From contig WAID01000015.1 of assembly GCA_016584495.1 (NCBI GenBank), forward strand, positions 310,001 to 374,000: a DNA stretch of 64,000 nt, read 5' to 3'. The notes beneath the pieces were generated by a model, which saw only the letters and a program-made list of their open reading frames with translations, searched no databases and had not been told where the DNA came from. The position numbers and the translations under genes were made by a program. This DNA is from Celoporthe dispersa. Its lineage: Eukaryota; Ascomycota; Sordariomycetes; Diaporthales; Cryphonectriaceae. Below, piece by piece: positions 22,751 through 33,725 of the stretch; within the stretch, counting starts at the first letter, position 1, and the number at the start of each line of letters is the position of its first letter.

Positions 22751-23610
22751 ATGTACGCCCAGCTCACTGCCATCATCATCGCCCTCGCGGCCACCCCTCT
22801 TGTCTCCGCCCACGGCGAGATCCTCACCGCGGTCGGCGACCTCGGCGGCAACGGCACCGCCCTCGGCATCAAGGGCGCCGTGGTCCCCGGCGAGGGCCCC
22901 AACTACCTGACCGAGGTGCAGACGACCGTGTTCTGGTCCAAGGACATCAACACCGACTACGACCTGGGCTTCACCGAGGGCGGCGTGGCGGGCAACGGCA
23001 ACAACCAGCTCGACTACGTCCAGTACTCCATGGAGCAGAGCGGCTCCACCCTGCCCCAGGTCAGCAGCGGCGGCTCCGTCTCGGGTGTCTTCCACGTCGT
23101 CACCGACGACGGCTGTGGTCCCCTGCAGGCCGTCATCGACCCCGAGGCCACCTCGCTCTTCAGCAAGGCCGTCGATGCCAAGGTCACCAGCAACGTCCCT
23201 ACCACGGGCACTGCTGGTGAGTGCCCCACCTCGCTCGACAGCGGTGTCGACAACAAGATCAAGAGGACCCTGCGCCGTGCCCTGGTCAAGATGGGTCTCC
23301 TGTCCAAGAGGGCCAACAATGTCGACAAGAGCTACGTGAGTGTTGATCTCTCTCTCTCTCTCTCTCTTACTCCCCACACACCCACATACACAGAGAGAGA
23401 ACCTCAGCTAATCATTCTTTTCAGTCCTACTCTGTTGAGATCCCTGCCGGAACCACCTGCACCGGTACCATCAACGGCATCAGCGGCCTCTGCCTAGTCA
23501 AGGTCTCCAACAACAACGCCAACGGCCCCTTTGGTGGTGTCGTCGTGGTCCAGATGTCCAACTCTACCGCTGCCGCCCGCACCAAGCGCTCCACCTCCTT
23601 CACTGCTTAA
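22751..23610 (+). CDS. Egh16/GAS1-like secreted protein
   Basis: Small secreted protein of the Egh16H/GAS1 (DUF3129) family, known from powdery mildew and the rice blast fungus as proteins expressed during appressorium formation. Two exons are read, 22751-23335 and 23425-23610, in phase 0, giving 256 residues. It has a signal peptide (MYAQLTAIIIALAATPLVSA) immediately followed by HGEI, then GIKGAVVPGEGPN, DDGCGPLQAVIDP, GECPTSLD, AGTTCTGTINGISGLCLVKV and GPFGGVVVVQM. The intron contains a (TC)n tract near 23347-23367. Between residues about 169 and 190 there is a basic insertion with RR and KR sites, and another KR lies near the C-terminus. A role in plant infection is family knowledge, not shown here; saprotrophs also carry members. 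Confidence 0.88.
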
Positions 23611-24359
23611 TCTTGTCGAAAAGGGCCTAGAGCAGGATTTGGATCATGATCAGGGGGGAGTGGTGGTGATCGTCGTGGTCTTTTCTTTTCATAACAGAAG
23701 TCGACAGGGAGGGATGAAGATGCTGTGGTGTCTAGTAGAGAGATGCTTGACATAAAGATCTGAGGCTGGTTCCGCATTTACCTTTCTATTTAGTGTAGTA
23801 TGATTGAATGATGAATATACGGTCTCTTGTAAAATTTGACATCAGTTTTCCACGTGATATTACTATTTCTTGACACAATCATTTACTGCCTTTGCCTTTT
23901 TTTTTTTTTTCATGACAAAAAAACAAACCTTTTACATATCCAGATTGGAACTAATTAATACGATTAATAGTCACAAGAGGGAATTTCATAGGAAAAGTCA
24001 ACACATACAAGGTTTTCAAATATAGAAAAGCCCCCATGTAATATACATCTACATATCTTTCACTTTTTCACTTCATTCTTGGTAGATAGTAAATAATAAA
24101 TTCATAGTTGACAAGAGACCCTCACTAAGGTGGTGGTGTTGTTGTTTTGCTTTCTGTCTGTATTTACCGAGTATTAACCTGGTTGTAATCATAATAAAAA
24201 GCCATTATTGTTGTCGGCAACAAGGGCTTTGTCCATCTACACATGTCATGCCAGTAGTAATTACCTCATCAGGAAGATCGGAGCACTATTGTCAGCAGCA
24301 CCAAGTATCGAGAGACATGACACCTTGCAGAGAGCTGTACACCGTGGCTCATCGGCAGC
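23611..24359. other. intergenic between convergent genes
   Basis: 750 bp, AT-rich in the second half (about 23880-24150), lying between the 3' ends of the Egh16-like and GH92 genes. No gene is seen. Confidence 0.5.
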
Positions 24360-27185
24360 TCACGACCACCCGCTCAGGCTCCATGGCCTCTCGCCCACAT
24401 CCCACGCCGCCGGCTCCACTCCCATCTCGAAGACCAGCTCGCCCGCGCCCGCCAGCTCGCCGTGGCTCAGCCACGCCCGGTCCAGCGCCACGCCGTCGAG
24501 CGTCACCCTCTGCGGGTAGAAACAGTTGTCCGCCAGCCCCTCGGCCCGGATCACCAGCGTCCTCGCCATCTCCGTGCCGGAGAACAGCCGCACCCGCAGA
24601 GAGCTGAACCTTGGGGTGCCCAGCAGGTACAGCGGCTGGCCCGCGACGGGGTACACGCCCAGCAGGTTGAAGACGAGCCAGCTGGGCAGGGCGCCCGCGT
24701 CCGTGTTGCCCGGGTAGCCATCCCTGGCGTCGCTGTAGAAAGCGTCGACCACAGCGCGGGTCTGGTTGGCGGTCTTCCAGTGGTGGCCCGGCACGTAGTT
24801 GTAGAGGAACGGCATGGGGAAGGAGGGCTCGTTGCCCGGGTTGAAGAGGGCGGTGCCGGCGTCGTTGTTGGCGTTGCCCGTGCCCGTCGCGGCGAGGCCC
24901 GGGAGGAAGGAGGCGTCGAGGCGGGCGATGAAGGCCTCGTCGCCGCCCATGAGCTGGATGACGCGGGACATGTCGTGGGGGGCGGCGCTGAGGGAGGTCT
25001 CCCAGACCCGGGCCTCGTAGATGTCGTCGCCCCAGCCGCAGCTCGGGATGCAGAGGACAGGGTCGTAGTTTGTGCTGGGCGTGCCGTCAGCAGTTGTCTC
25101 TTGTCGTTGCGGGTGGAGGAGGGAAGCGGTCACCCAGCTTCTGGTAAGACTTACAAGTTAAAGGTGCCATCGGCGTTACGCGGGCCAGCAAAGCCGGTAA
25201 AGGTGGTGTTACCAGCCTCACTCCCGTTCAGGGCAAGAGACGTGTTGCCTTGGGGGTTCCACTGGTTCTCCCACCAGCCGGCGCGGTCCAGGTACCGATC
25301 CTGTTCCTCCGCCGGCCGGTTCAGGCCCTTGGCCACGGCCCAGAGGGCAAAGTCGTCCTGCGGGTACTCCAGGCCGCGCGAGATGCTCCTCGTGTGGTTG
25401 CGGGTGATGTACCCGAGGCGCAGGTAGTCGTCCAGGGCCCCTCGGCCCTCCTTGGTGGCGCCGTCGAAGGCGACCGAGTCCGCGTTGCGCTCCGGGAGCA
25501 CCTCCGCGTCCTTCACCATGGCCCTGTAGGCCTCGTCCCAGTCGATGTCGCCGAGCTCGCCGAGCCCCTTCCGGGTGCTGTTGCCGCCCTGCTGCACGGG
25601 CGACAGGACGCTCTTGACAAAGGCATCGCCCAGGACGATGTCGGCATGTGTGCCGCCCTGCACGCGGCCGTTCCAGTTCGCGGCGCGCCCGGCGGGCAGG
25701 AAGCCCTCCGAGGAGAAGATGTTGATGAGGCCCCTGACGACGCGGCTGTAGGTGCTCGTGAAGAGGAGGTGGTACATGGGCATGAGGGTGCGGTAGGTGT
25801 CCCACAGGGTGTAGTGGTCGTCATAGTACGGGTGGGTCTCGTTGGAGGCCCAGTTCGGGTTCTCGCCCGTCTTGTCGGTGGGCATCAGGGCCGTCTGGTA
25901 CAGTGCCGTGTAGAGCATCCTCCTGAGCGTGCTGTTCTGGCCTGTCGCCGTGCCGTCGTCCACGACCTCGACCGCGCTGAGGACCCTGTCCTCCCAGTCC
26001 TGCCTGGCCTGCTCGACCACGTCCTCGAACGAGGCCGAGGCCGGGATCTCGCTCTCGATGTAGGCACAGGCGCTCTCGGCGCTCATGTGCGAGATGCCCA
26101 CCCTCGATTCCAGCACGGCCGTCGCGTTCCCTACAGGTGCTCCTCCTGCCGCGTCCGCCTGCGCCCAGCTGAACAGGGCCCCCAGGCCCATCCTGTTTCC
26201 CGGCCCCGCCCTGATGTCCATGTCAGAGCGCACCGACGGCCTGTCCTGGGCCGGCGCGAACAGCTCAAAGGGCCAGCTGAACGTCCCGGCCCCCTCGACC
26301 CGGTCAGGCGCGACAGCCTGCACGTAGGCATCGGTCGGGACCAGCCTCGAGCCCGGGGGCACGCTGAAGTTGGCGCAGAAGAAATACCTGGCCTCCTCGG
26401 CGTCGACCCACCCGCCTGCGTACGTGGCGCTGCCGTAGTACGAGGCCTGGCCCGACGGGGAGGCGCGGACGTGCAGGTCGCCGCGGACGAACTGCTGGGT
26501 GTAGCTCTGGGTGGTGGGGTTCTGGGCCGGGAGGGCGTGGGTCAGGTCGACGAGGACGTGGGCGTCGTCGGTGTTCTGGCGGGACGTGCCGGCCGCGGTG
26601 GTGCGGAGCGTGCCGTTCTCCCCCTGGTGCAGGGGAGGACGGGAAGGTGTAGCGCATGATGCCCGTGTGGTTCGAGGCCGTGATGTCGATCCTGACGCCG
26701 TCCAGCAGGGTGGTGGAGAAGAGGCCGACGGTGGCGGTCTCGCTCGCCAGGGAGCGGTTCTGCGAGTAGGTGTTGTTGTCGGCGAGGTTGACGGAGCCCA
26801 GCGTTCCCAGGAGGGGCATCTGCGAGATGAGCCCGTAGGTCGGGTTGCCGCCCGTGCCGGTGACGTGCATCATCGACACGCCGGTGACGTTGCCCAGGGG
26901 GCTGTAGCCGGCATTGCAGTCGACGGCCAGGTCGCCCAGGCCGGCGTAGCTGGTGTCGATGCCGACCTTGGCCATGCCCCAGGGCCGAGCAGCGCCCGGG
27001 AAGGTGTTCCCGCCTGCGATGGCCGAGCCTGGTGTTGGCCCTTCGGTGCCGATGAGGAGGTCCACGTAGCCGGAGAGCCTTGCTGCCTCGACGGCGCTGG
27101 AGGTGGTGTCGAGAGAGAGGGCGAGGGCGAGGGCCGAGGCCAGGGCCAGAGGCCCCGAGGGGCGACGACGACGACGGGTCACCAT
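24360..27185 (-). CDS. GH92 alpha-mannosidase, secreted (copy B; one-base frame break)
   Basis: Second exo-alpha-mannosidase of family GH92. Two exons are read, 27185-25155 and 25074-24360, joined by GTAAGT...CCCAG in phase 2, giving about 914 residues. The N-terminus is basic (five Arg) then hydrophobic (PLALASALALALSL), a signal peptide or anchor. Family blocks are VDLLIGTEG, GGNTFPGAARPWGMAKVGIDT, VSMMHVTGTGGNPTYG, YYDDHYTLWDTYRTLMPMY, EGFLPAGRAANWNGRVQGGTHADIVLGDAF, NEPSFPMPFLYNYV and GYPGNTDAGALPSWLVFNLLGVYP. The frame shifts near 26632-26638, inside a g run: about 170 codons encode the N-terminal block and the protein resumes at GENGTLRTT one frame over. One base too many there explains it. 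It has two exons against eight in copy A, and the sequences are clearly diverged, so this is not a recent tandem duplicate. Confidence 0.92.
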
Positions 27186-28585
27186 GGCCTCCAGCCGTGT
27201 GAGGAGAGCGAGGGAGAGAAGGAGGAGGAAGAGAATAAGGAGGAGGAGGAGGAGGAGGAGGAGGAGGAGAAGGTGGCAGGTCGGTCCGCGGTCATGTCTC
27301 TGGCCCTCACAAGACTGCTTGCGCCGGAGGGAACCGTACAGTACTTATGTTGGCCCGTCAGCCAGGCACACAGCGGGCGATGGCATCCTCAGGACGCGCT
27401 ACTTCACCTCTGAATACAGCAGTGGAAAAGCCTCAATGCCAAGGAACCCCATCTCCGCACTTCCCCAGCCGGCCATCATCGCTGACCCGAGTATGGAGCA
27501 CAGAAGAACCTGGAGGTGCGTCCCAGTTCTTGCCATACCGGCCGCCCGGTCCAGTATGTTGTGGAGCTCGGGTCCTGTTATGCCGGTAGTTGGGAGGGTT
27601 CAGGTGGCACATGTCGGCTGGGAGCCCTTGTCTTTGTTTGTTTTTAAGCTCTCGACCGGGGAGGCCCTCGGGGGGTGAACCTGGTCTGGGGCCTGTAGAT
27701 CATCATTTTGACGCCTGACTAAGTAAGAAGCATTTACTTTTGGCCAGCGGGCGACAGTTGCTCGAGGGGTAGCGACTGCCAGCTCGAAGGAGGAGGCAGG
27801 AGGGAAGGAGAGCGAAGGTGAGGATGAGATCATTACCTATTGAGCCTAGTATGACGTACGAAATATGGCCGTTGGTGTCAAGCCGGTCTCGGACTTGTCA
27901 GAATAGAAACTACGAATAGTATACTATGGTACGAACTTGGGTAAGTATATGTGTGTGTGTGTGCACTTTTGACCGTGGGCAGCTCACAGTCCTCTCTAGA
28001 TCCCGGGAGGTGGAGTAATAGGGGAAAAAAAGTAAAGAAGAAAAAATTGAGAAGAAGAAGAAGAAAAAAAGGTTCCATGGATCAAACAAGTGGAGAGTGC
28101 CCAGACTTTTTTTTTTGTTTACTTGTTTGTTTATCTTGTTCATGAGCTGAACAGAGAGCTCCGTACTTGGCGGTGAGGACGATCTCAGGGCCTTTGCAGG
28201 GTGGAACCTCCAGTGCTCGGGATACTTTTATTGGCTGGTGAGGTAGGCCAAGGAACAAAACAGGGGCTGAACTGTGGTAGCAGCTAGAAGGATGCATGTG
28301 TGTGTGTGTGTGTGTGTATTTGTGTTTGTGTTTGTGTGAAAATGGACGTGTTGAAAAAGACAGCGTTGTCAGACCCCGCCGCTTAGAACGGCACGGTCAA
28401 GTCGGCACTTTTTCCTTCTCAACCACTTGCCAGAGTAATTCCATGGTTTTAATAAGTAGTCGTGAGACGACAACCAACCTTTTTTCTTCTTCTTTTTATT
28501 TCTGGGCAGAGGACACCCTACACCTCCATTGTGGTCCCCCCTTTCGTTGTTTTGCTAGCTAGTTCTCTCTATCCGTGGCCTCGAA
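27186..28585. other. intergenic, divergent promoter region GH92-B / PLC
   Basis: The GH92-B side begins with a (GGA)n tract at about 27238-27272, which is pyrimidine-rich on the coding strand. A (GT)n stretch lies at 28286-28318. No gene is recognised. Confidence 0.45.
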
Positions 28586-28603
28586 GACACACACACACAC
28601 ACA

Positions 28604-28694
<91 letters not shown>
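28586..28694. repeat. compound (AC)n-(CT)n microsatellite
   Basis: About 20 bp of AC repeat runs directly into about 88 bp of CT repeat and ends roughly 35 bp before the phospholipase C start codon. It therefore lies in the leader or core promoter. Confidence 0.95.
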
Positions 28695-28728
28695 CTAGAG
28701 ACATAGCATCTCTCCACCCAGCTCAGAC

Positions 28729-30540
28729 ATGTCTGAGGGACTCTCGTCGGCCCTCTCCGGCCTAAATCCCTTCGGGAGGGCCAGCCCGGCCCAGGATGAG
28801 GGCGGCGAGGAGGTCGACAGCACCACCATCGCAGGAGGCGGCCACGCTATCCGCGCCCGCGATCCCCTCCGCGTCAGCCACGCCCTCAAGTCCTTCCTCC
28901 TGGCTGAGGGCGAGCTCACCCTGGACGACCTGGAGGACGACTCGGAGGAGAGGCCCAGCCGGGCCCTGCAGGCGCTCGCGGACCGGCCTCACATCCGCGT
29001 GCCCCGGGAGGTCGTCGACAGGTCGCACCCCCTGCCCGAGTACTTCATCAGCTCCTCGCACAACACCTACCTCCTCGCCCACCAGCTGTACGGCACGTCC
29101 TCGGCGTCCGCGTACGAGAACACGCTCCGGGCCGGTGCCAGGTGCGTCGAGATCGACGCCTGGGACGAGGAGACGGACGCCGACGAGCCCAAGGTCACCC
29201 ACGGGTACACGCTGGTCTCGCACGTGCCCTTCCGCTCCGTCTGCGAGACGATCCGGGACATGGTCGACGAGGAGGCGGCCCAGCAGCAGGGAGAAGCCGG
29301 AGGGGGTGGTGATGGAGAAGGAGGTGGTGGTGGTGGAGGAGGAGGAGGCCGCCCTGCGCCCATCCTCGTGTCCCTGGAGAACCACTGCGACGCCCACGGC
29401 CAGCAGAGGCTGGTGGAGATCATGAGGGAGGTCTGGGGCGACCGCCTGCTCAGCCAGGCCGTGCGCGACAAGGGCCACCACGAGCAGGAGGGGGGCGAGC
29501 ACGTTACGCTGGAGGACCTCGGGTCCAAGATCGTGCTCATCGTCGAGTACCACCTCCAGGGCGAGAAGGACATGTCCGACTCCAGCCCGAGCAGCGAGGA
29601 GGACGCGTCCGGGGACGAGGCGGGCGGCGTGGACAGGCAGGCGCTGCGGGCCTACAACGACAGGAGGAAGGCCACGGGCGCCGGCGCCATCATCCCTGAG
29701 CTCGCCGCCCTGGGCGTCTACGCGCAGTCCGTCAAGCCCGTCGACAACACCTGGCTCCAGGACGTCACCCTCAAGAACGGGCCCCGCCACCACCTCATCA
29801 ACATGTCCGAGACGGGCCTCCTGTCGCTGATGCCCGAGCACGGCCCCAGAATCGGCACCCACAACGCCCACCACCTCATGCGCGTCTATCCCAAGGGCAC
29901 GCGCATCTCCTCCAACAACATGCGGCCCGTGCCCTTCTGGGGCCTGGGCGCCCAGATCTGTGCCCTCAACTGGCAGACCTTTGGGCTCAGCCTGCAGCTC
30001 AACGAGGCGCTGTTCGCCGGCACCGACGGCTACGTGCTGAAGCCGGCCCCCCTGCGCCGCGGTGGCGACGGCGCCGTCACGACAGGACGGCCGAGGCGCC
30101 TGCGCGTGCACGTTGCGGGTGCGACGGACATCCCCCTGCCCGAGGGCCGCAGCGCGGACGACATCAAGCCCTACGTGACGGCCACCCTGTACCACCCCAG
30201 CGACGCACACACGAGCGGCGGCGCCGCCGCCAACAAGCGCAGGACCCGCGCCTACAGGCACCACAAGCTCGGCTTCCTGCACCACGGCGAGAACCCGCCC
30301 AGGACGGACCCGGTGTGGGACGAGACGCTCGAGTGGGACTACGAGGACAGCGAGCTGGTGTTCCTGCGCATCCTGGTCAAGAGCGACGACGCCTTTGCCG
30401 TGAACCCTGTCTTTGCCATCACCACGGTGCGCCTCTTGTACGCGGCGCCGGGGTGGAACTTCGTCCGCATGCTGGACCTGAAGGGCCACGAGACCAAGTG
30501 TTCCCTCCTCGTCAAGTTCAGCGTGGTGGATGCCGAGTAG
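28729..30540 (+). CDS. phosphoinositide-specific phospholipase C
   Basis: Hydrolyses phosphatidylinositol 4,5-bisphosphate to diacylglycerol and inositol trisphosphate. Single exon, 603 residues. The X domain begins near residue 88 and shows SSSHNTYLLAHQL (catalytic His about 111), CVEIDAWD (Glu and Asp for calcium), THGYTLVSHVPF (second catalytic His about 158) and LVSLENHC. A Gly-rich insert (about 188-210) and a Ser/Asp/Glu-rich linker (about 280-300) interrupt it. The Y domain (about 325-445) has YAQSVKPVDNTWLQDV, FWGLGAQICALNWQTFGLSLQLNEALFAG and GYVLKP. A C2 domain fills the C-terminus (about 459-600). No PH domain or EF-hand pair is seen, as in many fungal PLCs. In the usual HGHT motif the second His is Tyr. 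No frame break was found. Confidence 0.93.
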   Translation: MSEGLSSALSGLNPFGRASPAQDEGGEEVDSTTIAGGGHAIRARDPLRVSHALKSFLLAEGELTLDDLEDDSEERPSRALQALADRPHIRVPREVVDRSHPLPEYFISSSHNTYLLAHQLYGTSSASAYENTLRAGARCVEIDAWDEETDADEPKVTHGYTLVSHVPFRSVCETIRDMVDEEAAQQQGEAGGGGDGEGGGGGGGGGGRPAPILVSLENHCDAHGQQRLVEIMREVWGDRLLSQAVRDKGHHEQEGGEHVTLEDLGSKIVLIVEYHLQGEKDMSDSSPSSEEDASGDEAGGVDRQALRAYNDRRKATGAGAIIPELAALGVYAQSVKPVDNTWLQDVTLKNGPRHHLINMSETGLLSLMPEHGPRIGTHNAHHLMRVYPKGTRISSNNMRPVPFWGLGAQICALNWQTFGLSLQLNEALFAGTDGYVLKPAPLRRGGDGAVTTGRPRRLRVHVAGATDIPLPEGRSADDIKPYVTATLYHPSDAHTSGGAAANKRRTRAYRHHKLGFLHHGENPPRTDPVWDETLEWDYEDSELVFLRILVKSDDAFAVNPVFAITTVRLLYAAPGWNFVRMLDLKGHETKCSLLVKFSVVDAE

Positions 30541-31356
30541 ATTCCATGTAGAGCTCTCTAGATACCCCATTCCATTTCATCCCGGGGCATTGTGTCCTCT
30601 GTCGGGAGCAAGTGCTGTACAGCAAGACTTGATACAGTCTTTATAATATTTGTGTGTATACACATATTAACATATATATATATATGCGTGCACTAATTAT
30701 GAGTAACCTCGTTGGCCTCTTAATGCGATCTGAAATATTAGTTATTGTATCTCTCCCTAGCCGCACGAATAAGCATGTCCGGCAGTCTCTAATACAGAAA
30801 GGAACACTGTTTCCAGACCGAGTGATTCACTTACAATCATGAGAGCACAGTTGAGTTCTGAATAGTTGATCCTGCTGACTATTCTACCAGACGCCTGTTC
30901 TCATTATTCTCTGGTCTGCTCGGTGACAAGTGGTAATTACATCTACCTTACTGCTGATGGCAGTTCGACTGCTCATGACGGCCAGAGACTGCGCGTCTTG
31001 GAGGTAGAGTCCCATATTAATCACGACTTGTATGACGGAATAACTGCATGTCCATCATACTGTATGCATTTTATAAGCCACAATTACCGAGAAACTCCTT
31101 TGGCAGCACACTATGGATCAACACGGCACTCGGATGATGGTGATAATGCTCACTAAAGGGTGTTTTTGCCTTTTCCGCTGCTCATTCATTAACTATTGAA
31201 GATATAGATCCCGTCATCATAATTATATGTATATATACATATAATATAAAGTGTAGACATCATACTCCCAGACAATAAACTCCTACCAAGATAAAAGGAA
31301 AGAGGAGAAGAAAAAAAAGAGAAACTCAACCCACCCCCACCCCAGCAAATAAAAAA
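30541..31356. other. intergenic between convergent PLC and MYND genes
   Basis: 815 bp, AT-rich, with TATATA stretches at about 30672-30684 and 31225-31250. No gene is seen. It should contain both 3' untranslated regions. Confidence 0.5.
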
Positions 31357-33340
31357 TCAATACTTGATCCCATCTTTTGATTCATTACTCGTGATACCAT
31401 AATCATCCAACACCTTCTTTGCAATCTCAACGGTAACGGACGTGACAAGACCGCCCTCGGTCCAGATGCCCCCCTCCTCGTTCTTAACCACAACCCCTGG
31501 TGTCCCCTCCTTCGCGCGAGGGAGGAGCCGCCGCCGCCGCCGCCGCCGCCGCCGAGCTGGCACGCCTGCCCCTCTTGCCCTTCATCCTGTTGGCCTGGTG
31601 CACGTAGCTCGCCCGCGACATGGTCCTGGGCAGCAGCAGGGACCTGAGCGACGACGTACCCTGGCTAGCCCTCAGGGCAGCGGCGCCGGCGTCCATGACC
31701 TTTCTCGCCTCCGGATCCTCCTTGATCTCGTCCCTGCGGGCCGACCGCGCCGCCTTCAGCAGCCACAGCGCGACCAGCTCGGCCGGGCTGTCCCGGATGG
31801 GCTCCCACTCCTCGTCGGTCAGCCAGATGTCCTTGTAGACGTCGAGGTCCTTGCCCCTGGCGACCCGGACCGTCATCTGCCTGGTCAGGCACAGCCGGCT
31901 CGGCTCCAGGCCGGTGCCGGACCTGGCCACGCTGCCCAGGAAGGTGTCGAGGGCGCCCACGAGGTCGAGCAGGTGGTGCGTGAAGTGGCTCTCGTCCCGC
32001 ATGTCCAGCAGCTCGGCCACCGAGCTGCCCCCTGTCCCGGAGCCACTTCTCGCAGTAGCTGAAGAGGGCCTCGGCCATCTTCTCCCTGCGCCTGAAGACG
32101 TTGCGCCCCAGGTCGTCGTCCCCGGCGCCCTGCAGCTTCATGCGCATCGCCACCGCCCACTGCTCCATGCCGTAGGGGACCTCGGCCCGCAGCGGGCCCC
32201 TGCACACACGCGCCTCCTCGTAGTCGCTGCGCAGGCAGAGGCCCTCCTTGAACCCGAGCGCCGCCCCACCCATGTCGATGACGAACTCCTCGTCGGCCTC
32301 GGAGATGAGGATGAGGACGGTGTGCAGGCGGAAGCCGCTCTTGGTGTTGGTGCTGCTGCTCCTCTGGCTGGCACTGGCTGGCCTCGTGACGGATATGCAG
32401 GCGTTCTTGGGCAGGAAGGAATACTTGAAGAGATCTCTCGAGACCTCTAGACGGGTTTTCTCTTGTCAGCATAAAGAAGAAGAAGAAGAAAGGAGAATGG
32501 ATGAATCAAGAAGACTCGAGAGCCCAAGAAAGAAAATCATTATAATTGTTGACGATAATAATCATGGTAAATTATTATAATCAATAATATGTCAAGAGGA
32601 GCGAGAACAAAAATGCGGCAGTGAGGGGAGGGAAAAGAAGAAAAAAAAAGAAAATAAACGAGAACAGGTAACTAACCCATGAGCAGAGGCGTCCAGAAGA
32701 TGCTCTCGACCGGATACTGCCTGGACATGTACTCATGCTGGAACACGTGGCAGTTGTCCAGCGCCGAGCTCTCCTCGCCGCGGTCCAGGACGGGCTGGTG
32801 CATGTCCCTGTTCTGCAGGATGGGCCCGCCCTTGAAGGCCTCCGGGATGATGTCGAAGCCCTTCCGAGCCTCGAGGACGTACTCATCGACGGTGATGCAG
32901 GCGCCCTCGCCCTCCCTCCTGGTCGCCTCGGCCCCGCCGTCGACGGTCGCCCTCCTGAAGTCCATCCCCACCGTGCGGGCCTCGAACATGAACGTCATGT
33001 GCCGCCCCATGCGCACCGCGCGGACCACCCGCCTGCGCGCGGTGCATACGGGCTTGTGCGCCGCCCAGTGCGCCTTCTGGCACGCGGCGCTGCAGTACGA
33101 CACGGCCAGGTACACCCACCACTCGTCGTACAGGCAGCGGCTGCACCTCAGCTGGCCCGCGTCCGCCGTGCTCTTGCCGCACTCGGGCCGGGCGCAGAGC
33201 GGTGATCTCTTGAGCCTGTCGTGGACCAGGTCTGCGCTCTTCTTGAGGGCTGGCCGCGCCGTGAGCGCCATCCTGTCCACGACGGCTCGTACCCCTGCGA
33301 CCAGAGGCCGCTTGTAGTCGAACGTAGGGAAGAAGGGCAT
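31357..33340 (-). CDS. MYND zinc-finger protein (two one-base frame breaks)
   Basis: Two exons are read, 33340-32677 and 32446-31357 (GTTAGT...CTAG), giving about 583 residues once two breaks are allowed for. The MYND finger is at about residues 50-98: CARPECGK, CSRCLYDEWW, SYCSAACQKAHWAAHKPVC, a protein-interaction zinc module. The rest (TMSRASY, LDVYKDIWLTDEEWEPI, IDMGGAALGFKEGLCLRSDYEEARVC) is not recognised. Breaks: one base too many in the ccccc run at 32028-32032 (between WLRDRG and VAELLDM), and one in the cccc run at 31504-31507, after an Ala-9 tract. Without the second change the protein ends early; with it the tail is TPGVVVKNEEGGIWTEGGL...DGIKY. An alternative in-frame start at 33424 would add 28 residues with an Asn repeat. 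Confidence 0.8.
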
Positions 33341-33655
33341 CTTGTTGTTGTTGTTGTTGTTGCTGCTGTTGTTGTTACTGTAGTGGAAATGTCCACATTT
33401 GTGGGAATGGTGGGGAGAATGCATGGTTGGGTTTTGGGATCAATTATTACAGTATCAAGTCGCGTGTGCACCTCTTCTGTGTGCGCGTATGAGTGTATGA
33501 GTGTGTGTGTGCGCGCGCGGGGCTGTTTTTAGGAAAGAAAACAAAAAAAAAGGCACGCATACCTTTGTTTTGATACGTCCTCCTAGGGAAAGAAAAAGAA
33601 AAAACGGGCGGATTCAGAATGATGAAACAAGAGACACGGTTCTCTTGTTATATAC

Positions 33656-33656
<1 letters not shown>
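33341..33656. other. leader/promoter of the MYND gene with a GTT repeat
   Basis: (GTT)n at 33343-33375 lies just upstream of the preferred start, and would encode Asn if the upstream ATG is used. No other element is identified. Confidence 0.5.
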
Positions 33657-33706
<50 letters not shown>

Positions 33707-33725
33707 GTGTGTGTGTGCGTGTGTG
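33657..33725. repeat. (GT)n microsatellite
   Basis: About 70 bp of almost perfect GT repeat with a few GC interruptions, 320-390 bp upstream of the MYND gene start. Confidence 0.97.

Noticed and set aside
25250..26659. 469-codon plus-strand frame inside GH92-B
   Set aside because: Antisense shadow; the minus strand carries all GH92 blocks.
28762..30570. 602-codon open frame opposite the PLC gene
   Set aside because: It is the antisense shadow of a GC-rich gene. PLC motifs on the plus strand are unambiguous.
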